DNA of 64,000 nucleotides from Nectonema munidae (GCA_030549495.1 JAUIRK010000919.1:803001-867000); one strand, 5' to 3'. Counted from the stretch's first letter, positions 1 to 12,224 are shown. Notes: a model not told the origin generated them from the letters alone. A program made the numbers and translations.

Positions 1-390
1 ATTTTTTACAGAACTGATTTTCATGCAAACATGACTAATTCAATTGCCACTTTCTGATATTTCTAACCGTTTTAGCCAAAATGGAGTACAGAAATAAAAT
101 AAGCATAATCGATTTGGTATTAAATCAGATATTTTATTTTATAGAAAATATTTTTGAAGATAGTATCTAGAAGTAAACCGCAAATCTGATTGAAGCTTTC
201 AGATATTTTAAAACAGTATAAAAACATACATTTTATGTAAAATTTGAAGGAATATTTTATTAAATAAATTTTGATTGAAATTTTCTAAAAAGTGGCGATT
301 GTTATTGAAAAAAAATTAAATATATATAGTGTTATGCGTTCAAAACTGTGTATAATTATAAATTTTCAAGGTTGTATATAACGTTGACTC
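1..390. repeat. Dispersed repeat, copy 1
   Basis: This stretch can be aligned by eye with 12,225-12,835 in the same orientation. Shared blocks include the AAAATGGAGT, AAATAAAATAA, AGTAAACCGCAAAT (here) / CGTAAACCGCAAAT (there) and TGCGTTCAAAA segments in the same order. Inside it a unit that starts near TTCAATTG and passes through CAGATATTTT and GATTTGGTAT is partly repeated, so it looks like a repeat with an internal tandem structure. No coding capacity and no terminal inverted repeats are seen. The copy is probably cut by the window start. The family is not recognised. Confidence 0.6.
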
Positions 391-900
391 TAAGTTATAA
401 GGTTAACTACAGATAATGTCAAAATTTTTGATTTTCATTGACAGTTTTTGACATGATATGTTATTCAACTACCACAAAACCGGTATCAAAAGATGCAGCT
501 AGCGATTTTAGGAAAAGTCACAAAATTTGAAGGGATATAATTCGGCCAATTTTGTACAATTAATTTTTAGTGAAGCACTAATGGAGTTAAGATGTTAGTT
601 TTATCAAATTCATTTTGAGAGATTTTTTCGTTGTAAAGATGTATTATTTTCTATAAACTTGTAGTTTTTTGTAAAGCGCCAGTAAAGTCGAGTAGATTGA
701 GCGAGCATTTACCATCTTTGTAATAGAACTGCTTGATTCGAGTGCATGCCTGTTTTAGACGATTTCGAGCATTACGGTAAGCTTCAAGATCTTTTTGGAA
801 TTTGAAAGTTTAAATTTGGGCCGCTTTAACGGTTAATGTACACACTGGGTAAAATTTACCATAAAAAGGAAAACTAACGTAAAAAAAATTATTAGGCAGA
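391..900. other. Gene-free stretch with a short coding-like patch
   Basis: No supported gene. Positions 640-800 are richer in G+C than the surroundings. On the minus strand they read without a stop for about 40 codons, including RNRLKQACTRIKQFYYKDGK. This could be the remains of a transposon ORF, but I cannot name it. The rest is A+T-rich sequence with no recognisable motif. Confidence 0.3.
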
Positions 901-2291
901 ATTTATATAGAACATTTTCACAAAGTTTAACACTATGTCAAAACATATATTTTTTAGGCATTTAAAACGAAGTGTTTTTGATTTTCCATCTTTTTTTACA
1001 AACCTCACATCTTTTGGGTTTTTTCAAAACAGGTTGACAAACTTCTTCATCGTTGTCTTCTTCAAAAGCATAACCACAAGCTTTGATAGCACTTTTTTAA
1101 AGCTTTTTATCGAGCATCCTTCTCTTAATTTGAGAATCAACGAGTTGATATCCCAAATTTTATAAGTATTCATAATGAGAAATATTTTTAGGTTTACTTT
1201 TATTTCATACAAATAAGGCAGCGATGCGCGCGTACTTTGTTTTTTATCAAAAACATTAAGACAACTTTTTGTTTCATTGTAGAAAAGAAGAGTTTGAGGT
1301 TTCTCTTTTTTTCATAATATCGTTTCGCATCGATGTAGTTATTATAACTTTCCATAAGAATCACCAGTCAATTGTTTTTATCGCAAAATGAACACAAAGT
1401 TTTTTTATTTTCATATAAAAACAAGCAATCGCCTTTCTTACGATTATAAGAACATGCAATTGGGGGAAGACATTTTTATTTTTTCTAATGGTACCAACAA
1501 ACAATGTTTTGTTTTTCAATAAAATGTCTATCAAATTGCTCTAACTAAAATAGTTATCCGCTGTTATATTTCGAATTGAATTCAAAAATGATAAGACTAA
1601 TTTATGCACGCAAGATTCAGATATATTTTGTGTAATTTTTCATCACAAATCCGTTCAAAAGATATTTCATTTGCCCGGTTTCGAAGCGATATATTGCTTC
1701 AATTTAACACTTCCATGAAATTCAAGCAACTCTTCATCCAAGGTTATAAATTCAGGCGCACTAACAAAATCTTTTAGGATGAAAAATATGTGAGAAGTAG
1801 ATGTTACAGGAGCTAAGGCATTGTTTTCATCACGTCTCAAAGTATCGTCAAATCTTAGAACAGATTTAATTCCAACAAATCTGCTGCGTGTCATTGTAGC
1901 TCGAAAACCGAGTGTCCATCTTGAGACGATAACTCTTCTGTAGAACGATACAGAGCGTTGTAAGCCCAAGCTAATATTAGAAGCTCAAGAAACGTTTTAA
2001 ATTCAACTTCATCTAAGGATAAACATTCTTTTTCTTGATCGGAATTTTTTTGGTTAAATGATAAAAATCTCCTTCTTGCATACAAATTTGTGTATATAAT
2101 ACTTTGATTTATTATTATATTTTCACCAAACAACATAAAACTTTCCATTTTATTATCTAAAGATAAGTTTTTCTTCAATCTAAATGGTGCTTCTTTCAAA
2201 ATGTTTTGACTAGGAGCTCTTCCATGTTTATTTCTTTTGTTGAAAGAATCATTAATTTGCTGTCTAGCTCACTCTCTGTATCAGTTTTCAT
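900..2291 (-). pseudogene. piggyBac transposase relic (PB1)
   Basis: A broken piggyBac (DDE_Tnp_1_7) transposase gene on the minus strand. From N to C it shows an acidic start near 2,291 (MKTDTESELDSKL), then a block around 1,890-2,200. Next comes a DDE-core block at 1,667-1,969 with TLDEELLEFHGSVKLKQYIA and KPGK, matching the family pattern of a D-E pair followed by F-G-R and a Q-Y-x-x-K-P-x-K motif. Then at about 1,440-1,560 there is ITADNYF with LFVGTIRKNKNVFPP, the second catalytic aspartate region. A degraded Cys-containing tail follows at about 950-1,050, where the family has a C-terminal zinc-binding domain. Several stops and frame changes interrupt it, so it cannot make a working enzyme. 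I did not find the TTAA-flanked terminal repeats. Two other piggyBac relics in this window lie on the same strand. Confidence 0.85.
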
Positions 2292-2349
2292 TTGGAAGAA
2301 AAATTTGGATGTGATTTAGAGTTTTTTATTACATCATATTCATCGCTTT

Positions 2350-2923
2350 CAGGGCCGGTTGCACGCCGATTTGACTGATGTTATAAAATTGGGCCCCGTG
2401 CCTTGAAGGGTGGCCTGGTAAAAGGTGTCTGTGGGCCAAGGTAAAATGAAAAGTGAGATAATCTTTTTCATAATATTAATTTATTATGCATGAGGAATTT
2501 AGTAAATTATCGTTATATCATCTCCCTTAGCAATGGAAAATTTTTCCACTTTTCCCTTTTAAATGCGAAGTGGGAAATATATGGCGTATTTTTTTCTTAC
2601 TTTTTCCAACATTTAAGTTTTCTACAGCTTCAAATTTCAAAAAAGAACTTTTAAAGGTTTGCTAATAAAAAGCTAGAACAGTCTTTATCTAAAAGAGTGA
2701 AATTAATTGCCGAATTGGCCTCCCAAAATAAAATATGTAATTTGCCTCTGTTTCCATATTGCCTTTAAATTTTCTTATACCAATCATTAAATGTCTAATT
2801 TTTTTTAGTTTGTGTGTGTTTTTATTCATATGAAATATAAAAACCGATAAATTTTACTATGTAGAGTAGAGGCCCCGCTATCAGATTTCTAATTAGACCC
2901 CGAAATTCCTAGCACCTGCCATG
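2350..2923. mobile_element. Non-autonomous hAT element with TSD
   Basis: A 574-bp element. The left end reads CAGGGCCGGTTGC and the right end, reverse-complemented, reads CATGGCAGGTGCTAGG. The flanks are ATCGCTTT (2,342-2,349) and ATTGCTTT (2,924-2,931), an 8-bp duplication with one mismatch, which is the hAT hallmark. Its two ends match, in inverted orientation, the two ends of the larger element at 57,494-60,192. Hence this is an internally deleted relative of that element. No ORF. Confidence 0.8.
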
Positions 2924-3300
2924 ATTGCTTTCATCAATAAAACATTCAAAAATATTTTCTGGATGAGAGGAATTCATGGCAGCTTCACAAAAATTAATGG
3001 AGCAAAATATTTATTAAAAAAAATAAATAATTTAAAATTTTTTTAGAGAAATAACCTAAGAATGTAAAACCTTTAAGTATTATTTCTTTATTAGTAATAA
3101 ATACCCAGTTAGTACTTCAACTACTAGTAAGACTCTGGCCCCCTCTGGATCCGCCAGTGAGGTAAAGGTAAGTTTAATGATCTTATTCTCTGTGGACATT
3201 TCTCATATCATGCAAACTTTTAGTAAAATTCTTTTGAACTTTTTAAATTTTCTTCAGATTACTTACAAAATAACTGCCATAAATCACGTTAAGTTTTGGT
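2924..3300. other. A+T-rich spacer with a solo transposon-like end
   Basis: No gene. At about 3,132-3,160 the reverse complement reads CACTGGCGGATCCAGAGGG, a type of terminus common on hAT-like non-autonomous elements. I see no partner end nearby, so it is probably a fragment. Confidence 0.4.
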
Positions 3301-3900
3301 CTTACCAACGACTTGGAAAGATAGACGGGGCATCAAAATAGTATAATACCAAGATGTTTTTCAAGATATGTATCGTAGAATATGCTTTTTTTCCCACAGT
3401 TGAAACATTTTATTTGTATTATATTTGATGCAAATGACATAGGCGATTAGACTCTTTACATTGCATAATATGCTTATCTTTGGATCGATTATCAATCCTA
3501 GATCATTCTGTTTTTCAACTTTAGATAAAGACATACCACCTAAGAAAGTAAGAATCATTATTAGATTGGTCAATTTGAAGATGTTGGCACTTGTTTAAAT
3601 TAAGGCCCAAATCCCATTGTATAGACCAATCAAACAAGGAGCATACATCGTTCTGTAAAGATACATTCGAACTTACACACGAAATATTAAATATGTTGGT
3701 GTCATCTGCAAAAACTTTCTGAAAAACAAAGATTCTAGTACAGAACCATGTGGTATTCCACTAATAATCATAGCATTACTTGATATAAATCAGGTTAAAC
3801 GCACTAAATGTTTTCTCTTTAAAATGTAGTCTTTTAGCCAAGAAAGAAAGAATTTAAAAAGAATTGTTCGAAATTTTAGCTGTTATTAAGCTTCAAGGCG
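3300..3900 (-). pseudogene. CR1-like LINE reverse transcriptase fragment
   Basis: Minus-strand remains of a non-LTR retrotransposon reverse transcriptase. In order it shows WLKDYILKRKHLV (about 3,830), ISGIPHGSVLES (about 3,760, equivalent to the family SGVPQGSVLGP motif), an FADDTNIF active-site segment (about 3,700) in another frame, and VEKQNDLGLIIDPK (about 3,500). The same signatures occur in the longer relic at 14,530-17,290, so both probably come from one family. It is 5'-truncated and carries frameshifts. It is inserted in the same orientation as that longer copy. Confidence 0.75.
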
Positions 3901-4129
3901 ATCGCCAATACGATTTTTAGAAATTTTCAGCACATTACTTCTAATAACAGCTGCGTAATTATGTAAGGTATAATTATGTAATTATATGACATCGATGTAA
4001 AGTCTATGAAAATCAAAACCAAAAGTTCATTCACTCGCATACCTATTCGAAATCTGTTTTCTTTTTTCATTTTCACCAAAAATAAGAACCAACTCTAAGA
4101 CCTACTCTTATAGGTTACTGCTCTACTGA

Positions 4130-6360
4130 TTGTAAGCCTAGAAAAAGGGGAACAAGAAAGTGCAGTGAGTATGGCAAATTTATGCATAAAGAAAGATAGT
4201 ACTTTATTTCTATCGTAGCTGTAACGGCATTGTAAATTATATATTAACCACATACGTTGTCCATAATTATTCTTAACAAACTTTTCGTTGTTAAATTTAA
4301 GAAAAAATTTTTTGTCTTTAAGAAATCCAGTGAAATATTTGTCTAAAAACTTGAAAAAGTAATTTTTTGAAAAAATACTGAATGATAACAAAAATAACAA
4401 ATTTACTTGGAAAATTGTTAAGTCCTTTGTAAAGCCGAAACCTAAGTCCAATTCTTTTCATATAAATGTCAATAGAAACTTAGTTTCCGATGATCTTGAA
4501 GTTAACAATTTATTCAGCGATCATTTTATGAAAAATTTTAACTAAAAGTATGTCCTTAACACGAATGCTCTTCTTTTTGAACCAAAATGCTCTCTATTTT
4601 CTTTTAAAAAAGTGTCTTTAAATGATGTTTTTTTATCTTTCAAATCATTGAAAAGTCGTCGCAGTGAAGATGTTTTTGTGTCCATATATGATTCCAAAAA
4701 AGTTCAGAACCACATAACTTTTTCTCTTATGAAAGCTTTCAATTTTTGCATTTCAGAAAATATCTTTCAAGATGTTTTGAAAAGTAGTAAAATTATACCT
4801 GTATACAAAAAGGGAGATAAGAAACAATGCCAAAACTATAGGCCTATTTCTATTGTAAGTTCAATTTTTAACGTCTTTGAAAAAATTATTCATATACAAA
4901 TAAACCACTATTTCACTCTAACTGTCTTCTCTCGCCCTTCCAATTTGGCTTTAGAAAAAATGTTTCTACCGAGATTTTACATACCTACTTTATAAATAGT
5001 GTCTTAAACTCATTAGAGAACAAAAATGAAGTTTGCTCTCTTTTTCTAGACCTGAGACATGCTTTCGACTCTATTTCTCCTTCTTCTATCTCAATTAAAG
5101 CTATATGGATTCTCAGATGCTGCAATTAGGTTTTTTAAATCATACTTCAAAAATAGATATCAAACTGTTTATATTAACAATTGCTTCTCAAACAAGAAGA
5201 AAGTTTCCTCCGATGTGCCCCAAGGTAAAATTTTAGCGCCACTTTTCTTTAATATATTCATGAATGACCTTCCAAATGTTACGCCATATGTAAAAAATCG
5301 AATGTACGCAGATGATACAACTGTATTATTTTCTAATAGTACTTTGAATGAAACTTTTCTAGAAGTAAATATAAGACTAATTAAGGAATTCCTTATAGCC
5401 CTATTAATCCTTCATACGCCGATTTTTTATCAAAACTTGGATGTCAAAAAGTATTGAAATTCAATTTTTTAGGCCTATTTGTCAACAACAACCTAACATG
5501 GTCTGGTAACGTGTCACATATTTCGCACAAACTAGCTTACATTCGTGGCATGCTAAAACAAGCTAAAAGATTCCTGCCCACTAAAACAATGATTACCCTC
5601 TACAAAAGTCTTTTCCTACCTCATCTAAGGTACAGTACTTTCAACTGGGGTCACACAAAAGACACTACTCTCTTTTTTATTCCAAAAATGATTTTGAGAG
5701 TTATTTTCAATTGCCACTAAATTTCTCACACTAACAATATCTTTCTCATAAATTCTCTATTGAAACTTGACAACATATACAATCTCAGTGTCTACGTCAC
5801 TTTATACAAATACATATACTCGATGCTCCCTCAATTCATCTCTTTCAACTTTCAAAAAGACACAACTTCGCCTCGCCTTATTCACAAAATGTCCATAACT
5901 TATAATAAATATACAAAATCAAAGCAATCCTTCTCTTACAAGGTATCCACTCTCTTCAATTGCTCCAAGCGTTCCTTTTTTCCGCTCCTATTCCTATAAA
6001 GCAGCTACAAAAATGGTTTTTATCCTTAGTCTTCAATCCTACAACTCTCACTCTGAATGCTCCATCTCCAACTGCTATGTTTGCAGGTAAAAAGTTACAC
6101 TGACCACTCCTAGATAATTATTTTCATCACACATAACTTACGGAACTGTGTATTTCTTATTTGTCCTGTTTTTACAATTTTTTTTACCATGTTGGCATCT
6201 CCAAGCGGTTGTTTTGGCCTTTGACGTCAACTTTCAAAAGTCATCTTTCTGTATTTTCTGAAACATCCTATTTTTTTAATATCTTTCTATGTGCTTATTC
6301 CGTACACTAACTTCCATCTTTTATGTCATACTTTAGAAAATAAAATTTATTATTATATTT
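4130..6360 (+). pseudogene. LINE relic (CR1/L2/Jockey-like), RT and 3' end
   Basis: A 5'-truncated non-LTR retrotransposon. After a linker with WKIVKSFVKPKPKSN (about 4,400), the finger region has IIPVYKKGDKKQCQNYRPIS (about 4,790-4,850). The palm has FLDLRHAFDS (about 5,050), SSDVPQGKILAPLFF (about 5,210-5,250) and MYADDTTVLF (about 5,300), so the YADD active site is preserved. The thumb has FNFLGLFVNNNLTW (about 5,460) and TLYKSLFLPHLRYSTFNWGH (about 5,600-5,655). Further C-terminal sequence runs to about 6,000. Stops and frameshifts separate at least four frames. The 3' untranslated part ends near 6,355 at AAATAAAATTTATTATTA, a microsatellite-like tail typical of these LINEs. The right half of the nested LINE at 46.5-47.4 kb is a relative. 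Confidence 0.85.
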
Positions 6361-6399
6361 TCCCAATGAAATTTTTAAGTGATAAAATAAATTATTTTC

Positions 6400-7370
6400 C
6401 TTTAGAGAAAAAAGAGATGTGTCATATAAACTCAATGCCTTATCATATGAGTTGAAAAATGTGAAATAAAGCAAACAGCAGAACAGGTTTGGTGCGTAGG
6501 AAGATTTTTTCCTTAAAGGTTATATGATAACCGAAGATGAGACTAGGAAATTTTATCTGAAGTTTTTGGATTTTTTACAACTAGTTTGTCCTTCTAGAAT
6601 ATATCGTGGACATGTTAAATTTATGCAGGATATAATCGAACTTTTTATTTCACAGTATAATATTTTTTCGTCAACTTCCATTAGACCAAAATTTCATCAC
6701 ATTTTGCATTACCCGATTTTGATCCACTATTTAATAAAACATTTTCACCGCACTAAAAATAATATCAATATTCTCAAATCTCTCGCTAATCATCATCAGC
6801 TTTTACAGGCAACAATTTTACACCAAACAATTTTTTCAGCAGTTTTGATTATTTTGGTCATAGGGCTAAAATTATTTGCTTAGATTTAGTAGTTCATATC
6901 ATTTCTCTTTTACTTTTACCTTTTTGTGATGAAAATAGAAGTAAAAAAATTTTGAAGGTAAAATTTTGTTTTTTTTTATTGAATTAGGTGTATTGAAAAA
7001 ATAAAATAATATGTCGATGGGGAAACGAGAGAAAATATCAAGACAACAATGTCCAGAAGTTGTTGGTAGACGGAGAAAAAAAAATGAGAAAGAAGATTTG
7101 AGCTGCACATCCAAAAGTGCGTGGTGCAAAAATAATTATCCTCCAAATCATTCGCAATGCGTAGATATATAATCATTTATGAACATTTATTGGCTCTAAA
7201 AAGTGTTTTATAAATCTCCAAGGATTGCTTCTGCAGCCAATGTACGAACGTATGAAATCTTTTCAGAAAGAAGGAAAGATCTTATAACTCATAAAGAAAG
7301 TTTGAAAGAAATTTTACTTAAGTATCCTTTTCTTCAAGAAGAAAAACAAGTATTTGATACATCTTAAAAT
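6400..7370 (+). pseudogene. Transposon-associated ORF fragment (PKxHxxxHYP type)
   Basis: Positions 6,524-6,883 encode 119 aa, including YLKFLDFLQLVCPSRIYRG and IRPKFHHILHYPILIHYLI. Upstream, AEQVWCV-like residues and a W/R-rich stretch are in a neighbouring frame (from about 6,480). I recall this arrangement (a x-Q-x-W-x-x-x-R start and a P-K-x-H-x-x-x-H-Y-P core, then a C-M-R-F-E-A-K-H segment that here is degraded to HFHRTKNN) from uncharacterised repeat-encoded proteins in fish and invertebrates. I cannot name the element. A second short coding-like piece, EILLKYPFLQEEKQVF (about 7,300-7,350), probably belongs to the same relic. The stretch between is A+T-rich and uninformative. Confidence 0.45.
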
Positions 7371-8800
7371 TACCTTCTATCATTATATGTTCTTTAGGAT
7401 TTTGTTTTATTTATTTTAATTGATCTATTTTAAAATTTTAATTTCAAATTTTTAGATTTCAAAATTTTACTGGTGCTATTAGGATTATCCCATTTATTAA
7501 AAGAAAACTTTGAAAATATTTTGGGTTTTGAGAATGAAATGGTCAAAACAAGGCTCAAACTATAAACATAAAAATTAAAAATAAGTTCTCCTCGAATGAG
7601 AAAATTATTTTTCCCTTAATAGATTTTATACTAATCTGTAAATCTATTTCTATTTCTAACATATTTTTGCTTCTATTTATGTAAATATTCGATTTGGATT
7701 ATCTAATTTCGATTAAAAAAACGCTATCCTTTTCAAAATATTTTTTGTGACTTAAGGATGAGAGTATCAACAAAATATTATTTAGTTTACTCTACAAAAT
7801 TCAGATTGAAATGAAATCTCGTGTTTAATTATATCTTGTGAATATCTTTATATACAAAAGTTTAGAACTTCAATTGAAATTGGATAAATACAAATTTTAA
7901 ATCTTTTTAAATTATAAATTTGACTTCTATTGATTTCATTATAAACAAATTATTTTGAAAATCTTTTTAATTTTTTCAAGAATGGTAAAATAGATTTTTT
8001 AGCTTTGGCCAGCTTTTAGAATAATAAAATTTTACTACTTCAATGGTAAATTTCATCTTACTATTTGTTTTGAAAATTTAACTAATCAAATAGTTCAAAT
8101 AAGGACAAAGAAATTTACTAAAATGAATAGTCATCCTAACTACTTTAAAATAGTTAATATAACTTACTAGATAGTTATTATAACTGTGCATAAATCTACT
8201 AATTGATTAGTTATGATTTCTAATCTTTTTTCTCTTTGCTTGGGCAGTTTTTTTTATATTTAAAACTGAAATATTATGAAGAGATGCTGAACTTGTCTCA
8301 ACTGATTGTACTCTTATTTAAAGATTTCCAGTTTTTCAAATTTGATTCATACAAGTTAAATTGATAAAATGGAAGCACAAAATTTGAAAGATTTATTAAC
8401 AATTATATTTAGTTTGAAATTAAAAATAGTCAACGATTAAGTAAAAAATGACGCGATTGCTGACATTGTTTATATTTTGTTTCTCTCATTGTTCAAGCAA
8501 AAAGCTAAGATAAGAAAATACCTTAGCATTTATCCGAACTTTAATTTCTACATTGATTTTTATAATATAATCACTTTAAATTATATCTTGAAATAAGTAT
8601 GAAATGGTTTGCTAAAAATGACATAACAAGTCCAACTTTAAAAAATCCTCTTTGTAAAGAAAAATAATTAAAAAAATCAAATTAAAAAATAATTAAAAAA
8701 TTACTTTACAAAATTTAAATTGATTTAAACTTAACATCATATTATTTAATATACTATTATTTATCTTCCACAAACAGTCTCGTTAACGGGAAGAAAATTA
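7371..8800. other. A+T-rich intergenic stretch
   Basis: No gene or element recognised. Around 8,100-8,220 the sequence is enriched in TTAACTA/TAGTTA words, as at 9,990-10,140, 26,750-26,830 and 28,730-28,800. This may be simple-sequence drift or a worn satellite. Confidence 0.5.
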
Positions 8801-9720
8801 ATTCGGAAAAAATACAGAAGAGTGGGATCTAGAATGGAATTTATCTAGGTCTGGTTGTGGTTGGCTGATCTGTGTTACTATTATTATGCGGTTAAATATT
8901 GATATTTAGGATGAATGCATGGGCTGATATCCATAGACATAGAAAAGGTTATGTAATGAATGGGTTTATTGGACAATGTGATAGATCTTTGTGTTCAAGT
9001 GTAAAAGTAGTGCATGTCATTGTTCAATTTTTAGAGTTTGTTGATGATTTGGAGGCATCTCTCAATTCTGAAAAGCAAATGCCAGCACGTGTCTGGTGCA
9101 ATTAAAGAGTAAAGCTGTGTCCAGCCATTGAATGCATTGCCACCGCCATGCTCGCTCGCTCATAGAGAGATGATCTTCGTATTCCCTTTATCTGCTCCAC
9201 TTGCACAATATTATATGCAAGATTTCATTCCTACGAACTTAATTCCATAATTGTCTTCTCACGAAAGAAATAAACACAAAATACGCAGCGTCCACGTGGC
9301 TAGAACTTGGCATATTTCACGCCACCATGCCTTTACCTAGAGACCAAAGGACATAAATTATACAGTCATTAGTACATACATAAGCGTTTGAACAGCAAGT
9401 TAATAGTACTGATCCTATACGTAGACGCATCAAAGAGACCAATGTCTTCTTCATATGTCCTGTATGCACTAGCACATAGGTAGACCAAAGTGTGTACCAA
9501 GAGAAGAAAGGTTCGAATAATAATTGCTTTTAATTTATGCAGCATATATCTAGTAAAATGAGGAGGTATTGCTTTACCCAACTTCCACATTATACTCCAA
9601 TGGCAGATGATTCATTTTAACACAATCCAAATTACAAATTCTTTTTTAGACCTGATCTGAGTCACCTCTCATCTGCACGCACCACATTTTCCAACTAATG
9701 CAATTTTTGTCTAACAAAGT
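8800..9720. other. Unique block of higher G+C, function unknown
   Basis: This block stands out from its surroundings by its base composition and lack of homopolymer runs, for example at 9,110-9,190 and 9,270-9,340. It contains two weak ORFs, 8,899-9,105 (+) and 9,369-9,590 (-). Neither shows a domain or clear codon pattern. It could be a conserved non-coding (regulatory) block, an untranslated exon of an unseen gene, or a unique remnant of an old repeat. Confidence 0.35.
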
Positions 9721-9989
9721 CATCGTACATGAATAAAAATGTTACCATTTTTATTAAATTTTATTGAAAATATTCTATACATTATATTTTGTAAATAGTG
9801 TTTTTTTTTAATTTCAGCTCAAAAAGAGATCAAAACAATCTCTATGATTTATTTTTATCTATGTACCATAATCTTATAACAGATAATAATTGATCTTCAT
9901 TCACTAATTCTAATTTATATTTCTTTCTTTCTCTATATAAAATATTAAAATATGTTTTGATATATCTAAATTATAAAATATATTATATA

Positions 9990-10140
9990 TCATATTAACT
10001 AATTTAGTTAATCAAGAAGAGTGATTAACTAATTAACTAGTTAAATATCTAACCAACACGCTTACTAGTTAACTAAGAGGCAAACTAATTAACTAGGACT
10101 AATATCTAATTAACTAACTAAAGAATAAACTATTTTACAT
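9990..10140. repeat. TTAACTA-rich low-complexity tract
   Basis: Irregular reiteration of TTAACTA, TAACTAGTTAA and AACTAATTAACTA over about 150 bp. No fixed period is obvious. Confidence 0.6.
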
Positions 10141-10302
10141 CTCAAATTATTAAAAGATTTATAACTAAGAATAAAATAAATATTTGTTTAATATCAAAGC
10201 AATTAAGTTGCATACACTCAAGTATATTTATCTTTGGCAGCTAACCCTCACCATTTATTCGGATTGGGACAGGCATTAAATTTGACGATTTGCCTCTTTT
10301 AA

Positions 10303-10520
10303 TTGCTGGTCATAAAAAACTTTGAAAAATATTACTTAAGAATATGGTCCAGAAAAAGAAGGTTAGCAGGACATTTTATAACTAAAAGAGTAAAAGTTTC
10401 AAATAAAAAGCGTAGTGTATCTAATGAAATTCGTTTGAAAGGGAGAAATTGCAAGAAATGTAAACAAAAAACAATGTTTAATTATCTTTATCTATTAACA
10501 TGTAATCTTTTCCGAGATTA
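10303..10520 (+). pseudogene. Possible piggyBac C-terminal fragment
   Basis: An open frame rich in basic residues encodes RKRRLAGHFITKRVK, then RSVSNEIRLKGRNCKKCKQ. The placement of a basic linker before a Cys-x-x-Cys segment resembles the tail of piggyBac-type transposases, where a cysteine-rich zinc-binding domain follows. There is no core domain next to it and the assignment is tentative. It runs straight into the tRNA-headed SINE. Confidence 0.3.
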
Positions 10521-10529
10521 CCACCAAAG

Positions 10530-10695
10530 GAGGGGTGACTAAGGTTGGCTGGATATCTGGCTTATCAAGGTCTCGGGTTCGATCTAGGATCAAGCTTTCT
10601 TTGAACAAATTTTTATACTAGCAGCGCAACTTTGCCTTTAAGATGGAAATACCACAAGTTACCTTTACCATTTCCTTACAATGAAAAAAAGAAAA
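10530..10695 (+). mobile_element. tRNA-headed SINE
   Basis: The head carries a box A-like GACTAAGGTTGGCTGG and a near-consensus box B, GGGTTCGATC (10,576-10,585), spaced as in a tRNA. The segment before box B (AAGGTCTCGGGTTCGATC) is close to the T-arm side of eukaryotic tRNA-Ile as I recall it. The body continues about 100 bp and ends in an A-rich tail (AATGAAAAAAAGAAAATAAA). The 3' half of the tRNA cloverleaf is not intact, so this is a SINE and not a tRNA gene. Confidence 0.6.
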
Positions 10696-10859
10696 TAAAT
10701 TTTTAACTATTGTTAGTAATATTGATCTTCTATAATAAAGTTTCAAATTTTTATATGCAATATTACAGTAAAGTTTTTCAAAATTAGCAAAGTAAAATGT
10801 TGAAGTTTCAGGTTAAAGGAATGGAAATAAAATATAAAGTTTTTAACACATTAACCAGA

Positions 10860-11240
10860 TACCTATTTTCAAGTATGGAGAATTCAGTGGTGATATTCAT
10901 TTTTTATGAAAATCAATCAAACCTATTAAAAATTGATTTATATTTGACAGCTCATATCAAAATGTAACTTTTTATTTAAATATTTATATAACATTTTTAC
11001 ACATGTATATCCATATTGAAGTATTTTATTTTTATATGACAGCTCATGTCAAAATTAAAAATTTTATTAAAATAACTATAAAAAGTTTTTTTACACATAT
11101 ATACCATTTTCAATTATACCAAATTTAGTGGTGATGCTCATTTTTATGAAAATAAATTTAACGTGTCAAAAAATCGATTAAACCTGTCAATCAATGTAAA
11201 ATATATAAACTTCAAAATAAATTATAGTTGCAATATTTAT
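10860..11240. repeat. Imperfect tandem repeat, ~110-140 bp unit
   Basis: Two to three diverged units share GACAGCTCATATCAAAA / GACAGCTCATGTCAAAA, TTTTTACACATGTATA / TTTTTACACATATATA and TTCAGTGGTGATATTCATTT / TTTAGTGGTGATGCTCATTT. No coding capacity. Confidence 0.6.
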
Positions 11241-12224
11241 GTCGTAATTATTTTCTTGAATTAATTATTTAATAAACCAAATTTTGGTATTTAATTCACC
11301 CTAAATATTTCATTAATCAGTAAATTAGGTATATCGAGAGGACTTGCGATCGTCTTTGCTACATATTCGTTATCGACTGGTAGTCTCTACGTCATTTCTT
11401 CTATGCCTGATACTGTATGCAATTTTGATATTCATTCTATGATGATCATTTCTTTGTAGCTCTTCTTTCATCAGAAATTTATTTTCTGCAATCTGTTTTC
11501 GAAAAAACTTTTTCAAGGTTTTATTTTGAGCAGATATTACCCGCTTTCAATGCATTCTGATTAAAGAATCTTCTTTATGATCTTAGGCTTTTTTTATTAT
11601 CAATATCGTGTAATTTATTATCAGGTTATGTGAAGAGATACTCAGCGCGGTCAACCAATACCAGCTAAAAAAAATTTTTCGTTGAAATCAACTAAACAAC
11701 TAAAATCTCTCTTTCACACAAAAAAAGATGGAAAAATTGAATTAAAATTGTTGGCATCTGTGGTAATTTTGATAACTCTGACCTTTCAAAATTTTCCGAT
11801 TTCCTACCCATCTTAGTGAAATGATAATTGTAATCTTAGCTGATAAGTTATAGGTTTAAAGATTTTTCATTTGCAAAAGAGGAACTTCTTTTTCACAGGG
11901 AAAATCATCTTGAAGCACCCAATATTAGATCATTAAACCACTTCATAGTTCATTGAAACCTAGTAGATCTTCTATTTAGTAAAGATATACATACTTCTTT
12001 TTAAAATTAATTCATTTGATCAAGCGTACTCTTTTCAATTTGTTTTCATGTTGCCTCCTTTTCTCATACTAATCTTCAAAAGATTTTATAATACGTTTTG
12101 TTTTTTTATTTTAAATAAATATTTCATACACAATATGATTAAAGAAAGAATTATAAGCCAAAATATATTTTTAAAAAAATGTGTTTTTACTATATAACCA
12201 ATATATAACGATTTTCTGATAAAA
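11241..12224. other. A+T-rich stretch without recognised features
   Basis: I see no gene, repeat boundary or RNA signature here. Short richer patches at 11,340-11,430 and 11,640-11,680 have no recognisable content. Confidence 0.5.

Noticed and set aside
4095-4451. 118-codon minus-strand frame
   Set aside because: Antisense of the LINE linker region (WKIVKSFVKPKPKSN).
10530-10600. A working tRNA-Ile gene
   Set aside because: Box B is good but the acceptor 3' side is absent, and an A-rich SINE tail follows.
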